From: Streptomyces sp. NBC_01460
Lineage (GTDB): Bacteria > Actinomycetota > Actinomycetes > Streptomycetales > Streptomycetaceae
Reading direction: 5' to 3'
Length of the DNA: 64,000 bases
Assembly: GCF_036227405.1 (NCBI RefSeq)
Contig: NZ_CP109473.1
Coordinates: 5,766,001-5,830,000 of the forward strand
The notes under the pieces were generated by a model. The model was given only the letters and a program-made list of their open reading frames with translations, ran no database searches and was not told the DNA's origin. Shown here piece by piece: positions 54,731 through 64,000 of the stretch (positions within the stretch are counted from its first letter, which is position 1; each line of letters begins with the position of its first letter). The position numbers were made by a program, and so were the translations under genes.

Positions 54731-55409
54731 CCCGGGAACCCCCTGTGGACGCCGCGCGCACCAGCTCCATGTAGCGCGGCCAGTCCCAGTGCGGTCCGGG
54801 ATCGGTGTGGTCCGTGCCGGGCACCTCGACGTGCCCGATGATGTGCTCCCGGTCCACCGGGATCTCGTACCGCCTGCATATCGCCGCCGTCAGCCGGGCC
54901 GACGACTCGTACATCTTCGCGGTGAAGTCCTGCGGGCGGTCGACGAAGCCCTCGTGCTCGATGCCGACGCTGCGCTCGTTGAACGAGCGGTTGCCCGCGT
55001 GGTACGCCACGTCCAGCTCGCGGATCATCTGCGTCACCCGGCCGTTCTGCCCGACGATGTAGTGCGTCGCCGCCTGGTGCGCGGGGTCCTGGAAGACCTT
55101 GACCGCGCTCGCGTAGCTGCCCTGGGTGACATGGATGATCACCCGGTCCACGCCGTAGTCGTCGGGGCGGTCGGCCCGCCGCCAGTTCGCCTCGGAGGCG
55201 GCCACCCAGCGTGCCGGGGAGTAGTCCAGCTCGCCGGCCTCGCGTGGCTTCTCCACACCCGGCACCCGCCACCACACGCGCCGGATCTCGTCCGCCGCCA
55301 GTACGGCCGTGCCCGCTGCTGCGACACCGCCGCCGATCAGCAGCGAGCGTCGGCTGATGCCGTGACCGGGGCTTTTACCCGATCCGCCGGCACTCCCGTT
55401 GTTCCCCAT
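54723..55409 (-). CDS. N-acetylmuramoyl-L-alanine amidase, Tat-exported
   Basis: This 228-residue secreted amidase has a clear twin-arginine signal ([21 protein letters not shown]) and an Amidase_2 domain (~75-215). Zn ligands and catalytic residues are visible: His in [10 protein letters not shown], His in VAYHAGNRS, Glu/His in VGIEHEG, and His in [10 protein letters not shown]. It cleaves the MurNAc-L-Ala bond of peptidoglycan. It sits on the opposite strand between the cysteine desulfurase and mnmA genes. Confidence 0.93.
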   Translation of the reverse strand: MGNNGSAGGSGKSPGHGISRRSLLIGGGVAAAGTAVLAADEIRRVWWRVPGVEKPREAGELDYSPARWVAASEANWRRADRPDDYGVDRVIIHVTQGSYASAVKVFQDPAHQAATHYIVGQNGRVTQMIRELDVAYHAGNRSFNERSVGIEHEGFVDRPQDFTAKMYESSARLTAAICRRYEIPVDREHIIGHVEVPGTDHTDPGPHWDWPRYMELVRAASTGGSRAS

Positions 55410-55470
55410 GTGCTCCTCAACGCTTATCCGCGAGCATTCGGTTCCCGGCGCCCCGTACTCTGGTGAAGCT

Positions 55471-56604
55471 ATGACTCAGACCTCCCAGCGCCCCCTCCGT
55501 GTGCTCGCCGCCATGTCGGGCGGAGTCGACTCCGCCGTCGCGGCCGCCCGAGCCGCCGAGGCCGGCCACGACGTGACCGGTGTGCACCTCGCCCTCTCCG
55601 CGAACCCGCAGTCCTTCCGCACGGGCGCCCGCGGCTGTTGCACCATCGAGGACTCCCGGGACGCCCGCCGCGCGGCGGACGTCATCGGCATCCCGTTCTA
55701 CGTCTGGGACCTGGCGGAACGCTTCCGCGAGGACGTCGTGGACGACTTCGTCGCCGAGTACGAGGCGGGGCGCACGCCCAACCCCTGCCTGCGCTGCAAC
55801 GAGAAGATCAAGTTCGCCGCGCTGCTCGACAAGGCGCTCGCCCTCGGCTTCGACGCGGTGTGCACCGGCCACTACGCCACCGTCGTGCTCAAGGAGGACG
55901 GCACCCGGGAGATGCACCGCGCCTCGGACATGGCCAAGGACCAGAGCTACGTCCTCGGCGTCCTGGACGAGAAGCAGCTCGCCCACGCGATGTTCCCGCT
56001 CGGTGACACCCTCACCACCAAGGACGAGATCCGGGCCGAGGCCGAGCGCCGGGGCCTGGCGGTCGCCAAGAAGCCGGACAGCCACGACATCTGCTTCATC
56101 GCCGACGGCGACACCCAGGGCTTCCTGGCCGGCCGCCTCGGCGGCCCGGCCCAGGGCGACATCCTCGACGAGGAGGGCGCCAAGGTGGGCACCCACGAGG
56201 GCGCCTTCGGCTTCACCATCGGCCAGCGCAAGGGTCTGCGCATCGGCCACCCGGCCCCCGACGGCAAGCCCCGCTACGTCCTGGACATCTCCCCGGTGAA
56301 CAACACGGTGACGGTCGGCCCGGCGGAGGCCCTCGACGTCACCGCCCTGACCGCCATCAGGCCCCGCTGGTGCGGCACCGCCCCCACGGGCCCCGGCACG
56401 TACACCGCCCAGCTCCGCGCCCACGGCGGCGAGACCGAGGTGACGGCGGAGCTGGTGGACGGCACCCTGTCCGTCACCTTCGCCGAGCCGGTCCGGGGCG
56501 TCGCCCCCGGCCAGGCGGTCGTGCTGTACGACGGCACCCGGGTCGTCGGCTCGGCCACCATCGCGACGACCGTGCGCCGGGAGACGGCCGCGGCGGCGGG
56601 CTGA
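55471..56604 (+). CDS. mnmA: tRNA-specific 2-thiouridylase
   Basis: This 377-residue enzyme makes s2U34 in tRNA(Lys, Glu, Gln). I choose ATG 55471 ([21 protein letters not shown]), as the upstream extension is unrelated. The PP-loop is SGGVDS (16-21), the first catalytic Cys is Cys106 in NPCLRC (with Cys109) and the second Cys208 in [20 protein letters not shown] closes the domain. The sulfur donor is presumably the cysteine desulfurase encoded upstream at 53561. Confidence 0.95.
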   Translation: MTQTSQRPLRVLAAMSGGVDSAVAAARAAEAGHDVTGVHLALSANPQSFRTGARGCCTIEDSRDARRAADVIGIPFYVWDLAERFREDVVDDFVAEYEAGRTPNPCLRCNEKIKFAALLDKALALGFDAVCTGHYATVVLKEDGTREMHRASDMAKDQSYVLGVLDEKQLAHAMFPLGDTLTTKDEIRAEAERRGLAVAKKPDSHDICFIADGDTQGFLAGRLGGPAQGDILDEEGAKVGTHEGAFGFTIGQRKGLRIGHPAPDGKPRYVLDISPVNNTVTVGPAEALDVTALTAIRPRWCGTAPTGPGTYTAQLRAHGGETEVTAELVDGTLSVTFAEPVRGVAPGQAVVLYDGTRVVGSATIATTVRRETAAAAG

Positions 56605-56611
56605 CACCTCC

Positions 56612-56644
56612 GGGCCGGGTCGCTCCCCTGCGACGACCCGGCCC
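56612..56644. terminator. Bidirectional terminator between mnmA and the alpha/beta hydrolase gene
   Basis: GGGCCGGGTCG and CGACCCGGCCC enclose an 11-nt loop between the two convergent genes, starting 7 bp after the mnmA stop codon. Confidence 0.7.
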
Positions 56645-56659
56645 TGCTCAGGGCCCCCG

Positions 56660-57460
56660 TCAGGACGCGGCGCGCAGGATCCTGTCCCTGGCGAAGAAGT
56701 CCGCCAGCACCGGGGCGATCACATGGGGTGCCAGGTCGCGCGTCTGGCCCGTCAGCGTGCGGTGCCTGGCCCGGGGGATCGCGGCGGCGAGGGCGAGGGT
56801 CGTCTCCTGGGCCTCTGCGGTGCTGAAGCCGCCCGTCACCACCAGGGTGCGGGCCGTGAGGGACCCGAACCTCGCTGTGGGAACCGAGCCGTCCCCGAGC
56901 AGCGCGTCGTCGTACGCGAGGGTGTGCGCCAGCGCTTCGAGGCCGGGCCACAGCGGGGCGCGCCGCATGCGGGCGATCGTCGCCTCCGGGACCCCGGTCC
57001 GCGACAGGTACAGCTCGACGGCGCCGCCCCGGTCGCCGCCCGCCAGCAGCCGGTGCAGCAGCGCCGTGCAGCGGGACTTGTACAGGAGACCCGTGGCACC
57101 GGGGGTGTACGGCGGCTCGTAGACCGCGAGCAGGTCCACCGGCAGCCCCGCGGCGTGCGCCTCCAGGGCCAGGGCCCCGCCGGACAGCATCCCGAACAGC
57201 GAGACGCGCCCACCCGTCGCGGCCGCCACCGCCGTCAGGTCCTCGATCTCGCGGCGGAGCGCGTACGGCCCGCCGTCGCCGCTCGCCCCGCGGCCCCGCC
57301 GGTCGTACGTGACGACCGTGAAGCGCGGGGCCAGCAGAGCGGCCAGCGGCGCCCCGTCGGCCGCGGTGCTCAGGGCCCCGCCGACCAGGATCACCGGCGG
57401 CCCGTCGCCGCGGCGGCGGTACGCGATCGACGTGCCGTCACGGGAGAGAGTCTTGTCCAT
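56660..57460 (-). CDS. Alpha/beta hydrolase-fold protein with lost catalytic Ser and His
   Basis: This 266-residue protein clearly keeps the alpha/beta hydrolase fold (VILVGGAL, VTYDRRGRGASGD at about 50-62, LVVTGGFS). The nucleophile elbow, normally GHSSG, reads GMLSGG (residues 90-95), so Leu92 occupies the Ser position. The histidine of the family motif GQTHD reads GQTRDL (Arg241). Both changes in one gene argue for a non-catalytic protein, although Ser93 could in principle substitute. It is separated by a hairpin from mnmA. A binding or regulatory role is inference. Confidence 0.85.
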   Translation of the reverse strand: MDKTLSRDGTSIAYRRRGDGPPVILVGGALSTAADGAPLAALLAPRFTVVTYDRRGRGASGDGGPYALRREIEDLTAVAAATGGRVSLFGMLSGGALALEAHAAGLPVDLLAVYEPPYTPGATGLLYKSRCTALLHRLLAGGDRGGAVELYLSRTGVPEATIARMRRAPLWPGLEALAHTLAYDDALLGDGSVPTARFGSLTARTLVVTGGFSTAEAQETTLALAAAIPRARHRTLTGQTRDLAPHVIAPVLADFFARDRILRAAS

Positions 57461-57536
57461 GTGAGGGTGGACCGCCGCGGCCCGCAGAACTCATCGCCGC
57501 GCCGGGAAAATATTTCTGACGGTCAGTCGGGCACGG

Positions 57537-57872
57537 TCAGTCGGACACGACCTCCGTCGCGTAGAAGCAGAAGTGCCCCTTGATGTCCTGGACTTGTTCC
57601 TTGGGGTCCGGATAGCCCCAGACGAGGTCCGCCGCACCCGGAACCGACCAGTACGACGCGTCCCCCTTGAAGGGGCAGTGCGTGCGGGTGTCCGACGGCG
57701 TCAGCAGTTCACCGCGGACGTCCTCGGGCGGCAGGTAGTAGCGGTCCGGACAGCCCGTCTCGCGCAGCACCAGCGGGCGGCGGCTGTCGGCGAGCACCTG
57801 CCCGTCGTGGACGGCGCGCACGTGTACGTCCGCGGGTTCGACGGTGATGATGTGTCCTGTGGTGGAAGCCAT
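57537..57872 (-). CDS. DUF427 domain-containing protein
   Basis: This 111-residue protein matches the DUF427 pattern: HIITVEPADVHVRAVHDGQVLADS, RETGCPDRYYLPPEDV, and HCPFKGDASYWSVPGA. The family folds as a small beta-barrel with no known enzyme function. The 3' end carries a duplicated ACGGTCAGTCGG (57519-57530 and 57533-57544) across the stop codon. It is divergent from the LOG gene. Confidence 0.9.
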   Translation of the reverse strand: MASTTGHIITVEPADVHVRAVHDGQVLADSRRPLVLRETGCPDRYYLPPEDVRGELLTPSDTRTHCPFKGDASYWSVPGAADLVWGYPDPKEQVQDIKGHFCFYATEVVSD

Positions 57873-57937
57873 ACCTGGTTCAGCCGTGCGGGAGCCCGGT
57901 TTCTTCCCGTGCCGGGGGCCGGTCGTACGGTGTCCGT

Positions 57938-58477
57938 ATGAACATCTGCGTCTTCCTCTCCGCCGCCGACCTCGACGCCCGCTACACCGTGCCCGCCCGC
58001 GAATTCGCCGAGCTGCTGGGCCGGGGCGGACACACCCTCGTCTGGGGAGGGTCGGAGAGCGGCCTCATGAAGGTCGTCGCCGACGGTGTGCAGGAGTCCG
58101 GCGGGCGGCTGGTGGGCGTGTCGGTGGACTTCCTGGCCGCCAAGGCGCGCACGAACGCCGACGAGATGGTGATCGCCAAGGACCTGGCCGAGCGCAAGGC
58201 GCTGCTCCTGGAGAAGTCGGACGCGATCGTGATCATGGTCGGCGGCACGGGCACGCTCGACGAGGCGACGGAGATCCTGGAGCTCAAGAAGCACGGCAAG
58301 CACACCAAGCCCGTCGTCCTGCTGAACACCGCCGGCTTCTACGACGGTCTGCACCAGCAGTTCCTGCGCATGGAGGACGAGGGCTTCCTGCCGCTGCCCC
58401 TGACCGAGCTGGTCTTCTTCGCCAAGGACGGCGTCGGGGCGCTGGCCTACCTGGAGGAGTCCGCCGGTCAGCAGTGA
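57938..58477 (+). CDS. LOG family protein (TIGR00730-like, putative cytokinin-type phosphoribohydrolase)
   Basis: This 179-residue Rossmann-fold protein carries SAADLDARYTVPA, WGGSESGLMKVVADG, RKALLLEKSDAIVIMVGGTGTLDEATEILELKK. The PGGxGTxxE motif of nucleoside-5'-monophosphate phosphoribohydrolases is therefore present as VGGTGTLDE, with Val for the first Pro. The family is often misannotated as lysine decarboxylase. A SDR gene follows 16 bp downstream and could be co-transcribed. Confidence 0.88.
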   Translation: MNICVFLSAADLDARYTVPAREFAELLGRGGHTLVWGGSESGLMKVVADGVQESGGRLVGVSVDFLAAKARTNADEMVIAKDLAERKALLLEKSDAIVIMVGGTGTLDEATEILELKKHGKHTKPVVLLNTAGFYDGLHQQFLRMEDEGFLPLPLTELVFFAKDGVGALAYLEESAGQQ

Positions 58478-58492
58478 TGCGAGCATGAGGGC

Positions 58493-59182
58493 ATGCCTAC
58501 TCACCTCATCACCGGCGCCGGCTCCGGTATCGGCGCGGCCGTCGCGCGCCGCCTCCTGGAGCGCGGCGACGACCTCGTGCTGCTGGCCCGGGACGCCGGA
58601 CGCGCCAAGGAACTGGCCGCCCTCCACCCCGGTGCCCGCACGCTCGTCGGCGACCTCGGCAACCCCGACCGGCTCTCCTGGGCCTTCGGGCAGCAGACCA
58701 TGCCCGACCGCCTCGACTCGCTGCTGCACATCGCGGGCGTCGTCGAGCTCGGCACGATCGGCGACCTCACCCCCAAGGCCTGGCACTTCCAGCTCAACGC
58801 CAACCTGGTCTCCCCGGCCGAGCTGACGCGTCTGCTGCTGCCGCAACTGCGCGTCGCCCAGGGCCAGGTCGTCTTCGTGAACTCCGGCGCGGGACTCACG
58901 GCGCATGCCGAGTGGGGGGCGTACGCCGCGAGCAAGCACGGGCTCAAGGCGCTCGCCGACTCGCTGCGCCACGAGGAGCACGGCAACGGGGTCAGGGTCA
59001 CCTCCGTCTATCCCGGCCGCACCGCCAGCCCGATGCAGGCCAAGGTCCACCAGCAGGAGGGCAAGGAGTACGACGCCTCGCGCTGGATCGACCCGGAGTC
59101 GGTGGCCACCACGATCCTGCTCGCGCTCGATCTGCCGCGGGACGCCGAGATCAACGACCTGACGGTCCGTCCCGGCCGCTGA
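58493..59182 (+). CDS. Short-chain dehydrogenase/reductase
   Basis: This 229-residue NAD(P)-dependent SDR has the cofactor motif TGAGSGIGAAVAR (TGxxxGxG), HIAGVVELG (NAG variant) and the catalytic Tyr-x-x-x-Lys in YAASKHGLKALADSLRHE, with Ser in VFVNSGAG. Its size is typical of classical SDRs. The stop codon falls inside the 13-bp tandem repeat at 59172-59236. The substrate is unknown. Confidence 0.93.
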   Translation: MPTHLITGAGSGIGAAVARRLLERGDDLVLLARDAGRAKELAALHPGARTLVGDLGNPDRLSWAFGQQTMPDRLDSLLHIAGVVELGTIGDLTPKAWHFQLNANLVSPAELTRLLLPQLRVAQGQVVFVNSGAGLTAHAEWGAYAASKHGLKALADSLRHEEHGNGVRVTSVYPGRTASPMQAKVHQQEGKEYDASRWIDPESVATTILLALDLPRDAEINDLTVRPGR

Positions 59183-59236
59183 GACCGGCCGCTGGGACCG
59201 GCCGCTGGGACCGGCCGCTGGGACCGGCTGCCGGGA
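59172..59236. repeat. 13-bp tandem repeat, five copies, spanning the SDR stop codon
   Basis: Unit CCGGCCGCTGGGA is repeated in registers 59172-59184 (last bases AGA), 59185-59197, 59198-59210, 59211-59223 and, with changes, 59224-59236. It includes the SDR stop codon (TGA 59180-59182). It looks like replication-slippage microsatellite, and copy number may differ between strains. It could also form alternative hairpins acting as a terminator. Confidence 0.8.
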
Positions 59237-59302
59237 CGCGGGATCCGGCGGTCCCGCACCCGGCCGCCCGGAGCCCGCACCCCGGGCCCGTAGGCTTTCC
59301 GC

Positions 59303-62564
<3,262 letters not shown>

Positions 62565-62900
62565 TCGAGGCGCGATCGAGACGCACGGCGGCGCGTGGCC
62601 GCGAGTGTGGGGGGAAGTATGCGGACGGGGCGGACGCGAGGTGCCGGGGCCCGCTCCCCCTCGTTCGCGTCACCCGTTCGGCACACACGCGCATCACCCG
62701 TTCGGCACATAGCAGACAGTGAGGGGCGTCAGCTCCCCATTCGGGCGAGAGCTGCAGAGCGCTGCCCGCGGGGGCCTTCGGCGGCCTACTGTTGAACGAG
62801 CACCTGCCGTGCCCGGCCGCGTGGTGGGAATCGGGTCGTGGTGGCATGGGAGCGGGGGCCACCGTGGGACATCGGCACCGCCGGCTGTGAGAGGGACGGA
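62565..62900 (+). promoter_or_regulatory. Intergenic region with duplicated TCACCCGTTCGGCACA ahead of the GGDEF gene
   Basis: There is no gene in these 336 bp. A 16-bp direct repeat, TCACCCGTTCGGCACA, occurs at 62670-62685 and 62694-62709, exactly 24 bp apart, and a looser CCCCATTCGGGCG follows at 62737-62749. The pair probably marks an operator for a regulator that controls the c-di-GMP gene. The Shine-Dalgarno GAGGGACGGA directly precedes ATG 62901. Confidence 0.5.
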
Positions 62901-64000
62901 ATGAAACCGACCGAGAGCGCCGCAACGGTGTCGCGGCTGCAAGGTTTCGTGGGCCTCACGTCAAAAGTGGGCGCCGTCGTCGTGGCGGTCGCCGCGGTGC
63001 AGCTCGCCGCCGGCTTCTACCGGACGGTCGCCGACGGCCGCGCGCTCTTCCCCGCCGGCACCGCGGGCTGGTCGCTCGCCGTGCTCACCGGGATCATCGT
63101 GGGGCACCTGGTCGCCCTCGGGCGCGACCGCTGGTGGGGCGGCACCGGATCCGGCGCCGCCCTCACCCTCGCCGTCTTACTCCTCTACGGCTGGGTGGCC
63201 GCCGGGCTGGTCAGCCTCGTCGTCGTGGTGCTCGTCGGCACGGCCAGGCGCCACCGCTGGTGGCAGGGTCTGCTGCACGGGGCGGTGGACATACTCGGGA
63301 TAGGGGCGGCCGCCCTCGTCCTGTCCGCCTTCGGTGACGTGCCGACCGTCGAGACACCCTGGCGGCCACTCCACTGGGGCATCGACGCCGTGCCGGAAGT
63401 GCTGCTCGCCGCCGGCACGTACCTCCTGGTCACCCGCCTCCTGCTCTGGTACGCCAGGGCGTCCCAGAGCGGCGGTCTGCCGACGGTCGCCCGGACCGCG
63501 CTGCTGCGCCAGGGCCTCGTCGCCGTCGCCCTGCTCGGCATCGCCCCGCTGATCTGCGTGGTGGCGTCGGCCATGCCCGTGCTGCTGCCGCTCTTCGCCG
63601 TCCCCCTGATCGCCCTGGACTCGACGCTCTGGATCGCCCGGGCCCGGGCCGAGGAGCAACTGCGGGACCCGCTGACCGGCCTGCCCAACCGTCAGTGGCT
63701 CCTGGAGCGCACCTGGACGGCCCTGGAGGAGGCGGACGGCACCGGCACCCGCTCCGCGCTCGTCCTCATCGACCTCGACCGCTTCCGGGCCGTCAACGAC
63801 ACCCTCGGCCATCTCGCCGGGGACCGGCTCCTGCTCCAGATAGCGGAGCGGCTGCGGCTCGCCCTGCCACGCGGCGCCGAGGCCGCGCGACTGGGGGGCG
63901 ACGAGTTCGCCGTGCTGCTGCCGACCGCGGACTCGACCACCAGCGCCCAGCGGATCGCCCGCCACCTGGTCGCCGCACTCTCCTCGCCGCTCGACCTCGA
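62901..64000 (+). CDS. rmdB: Membrane GGDEF protein, probably RmdB-type GGDEF-EAL c-di-GMP enzyme (partial, runs off window end)
   Basis: About 366 codons are visible. After a short cytoplasmic start (MKPTESAATVSRLQGF) come roughly 8 transmembrane helices up to residue ~250 (for example LLLYGWVAAGLVSLVVVVLVG), then a linker and a GGDEF domain with RDPLTGLPNRQWLLERTW, VLIDLDRFRAVNDTLGHLAGD and the active-site LGGDEFAVLL (~residue 330). In S. coelicolor, RmdB (SCO5495), a GGDEF-EAL phosphodiesterase affecting aerial development, lies next to ligA; the gene order here is consistent. The EAL part would lie outside the window, so the symbol rests on synteny. Confidence 0.8.
   Translation, partial: MKPTESAATVSRLQGFVGLTSKVGAVVVAVAAVQLAAGFYRTVADGRALFPAGTAGWSLAVLTGIIVGHLVALGRDRWWGGTGSGAALTLAVLLLYGWVAAGLVSLVVVVLVGTARRHRWWQGLLHGAVDILGIGAAALVLSAFGDVPTVETPWRPLHWGIDAVPEVLLAAGTYLLVTRLLLWYARASQSGGLPTVARTALLRQGLVAVALLGIAPLICVVASAMPVLLPLFAVPLIALDSTLWIARARAEEQLRDPLTGLPNRQWLLERTWTALEEADGTGTRSALVLIDLDRFRAVNDTLGHLAGDRLLLQIAERLRLALPRGAEAARLGGDEFAVLLPTADSTTSAQRIARHLVAALSSPLDL

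Noticed and set aside
57519..57544. Duplicated ACGGTCAGTCGG at the end of the DUF427 gene
   Set aside because: Only two copies, at a stop codon, with 14-bp spacing. Most simply a local duplication with no regulatory context, so recorded in the gene entry but not as a finding.
59172..59236. Short tandem repeats resembling a CRISPR array
   Set aside because: The copies are directly adjacent with no spacers and the unit is 13 bp, so this is a tandem repeat rather than a CRISPR array. No cas genes exist in the window.

Overview
This 64 kb window is chromosomal DNA from a Streptomyces-type actinomycete. The basis is the very high GC content, the strong G/C bias at third codon positions, frequent GTG (and one likely TTG) starts with purine-rich Shine-Dalgarno sequences, many ATGA start/stop overlaps, and gene content typical of the genus. 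The block from glyA/gcv through trmU to ligA and a GGDEF membrane protein resembles, from memory, the S. coelicolor region that ends at ligA and rmdB. I see no insertion sequences, prophage genes, CRISPR arrays, tRNAs or rRNAs, so this looks like conserved core chromosome with accessory islands.

Layout. 1-6.4 kb: the second half of a heterodimeric ABC exporter pair, then a DrrAB-like exporter with its own NarL-type two-component system. 6.4-13.1 kb: glycogen debranching enzyme, two tandem lipoprotein L,D-transpeptidases, an enoyl-CoA hydratase and an anti-sigma-like ATPase. 13.4-18.3 kb: an atypical NodB deacetylase, a YncE-like lipoprotein, an EF-hand protein, and a YtrA-type GntR/ABC operon with a clear operator palindrome. 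18.4-28.9 kb: an island that looks like one catabolic system. It has an IclR regulator and a serine hydrolase on one strand and, on the other, a five-gene peptide/opine-type ABC importer, then creatininase-like, enolase-superfamily dehydratase and RidA genes, with a ROK-fold protein that has lost its kinase motifs between them. 29-31.6 kb: an NlpC/P60 endopeptidase behind a possibly truncated ydaO-like leader, a VOC protein, and a secreted homologue of beta-lactamase inhibitory protein (BLIP).

31.9-36.6 kb: a glycine riboswitch and gcvT-gcvH-glyA-sdaA, a route from glycine through serine to pyruvate and ammonia. gcvP is not in the window. 36.8-39.4 kb: a P-loop protein and two SseB-family paralogues. 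39.8-46.1 kb: a second complete oligopeptide ABC importer. 46.1-51.4 kb: a TRIC/UPF0126 channel, thioesterase, WYL regulator, alpha/beta hydrolase, two TetR regulators and small membrane proteins. 51.5-53.4 kb: a membrane Ser/Thr kinase with an extracellular ricin-type lectin domain. 53.6-56.6 kb: cysteine desulfurase and mnmA, a sulfur relay to tRNA thiolation, with an amidase between them on the opposite strand. 56.7-64 kb: an alpha/beta hydrolase that has lost its catalytic residues, DUF427, LOG-family and SDR genes, a MetE-type methionine synthase, ligA, and the 5' part of an rmdB-like c-di-GMP gene that runs off the window.

The strongest leads for new biology are the 18.4-28.9 kb catabolic island with its non-kinase ROK protein, the BLIP homologue at 31.0-31.6 kb, the lectin-tailed kinase, the catalytically degenerate enzymes (56.7 kb hydrolase, 13.5 kb deacetylase) and the apparently shortened ydaO-like leader at 29.1 kb.
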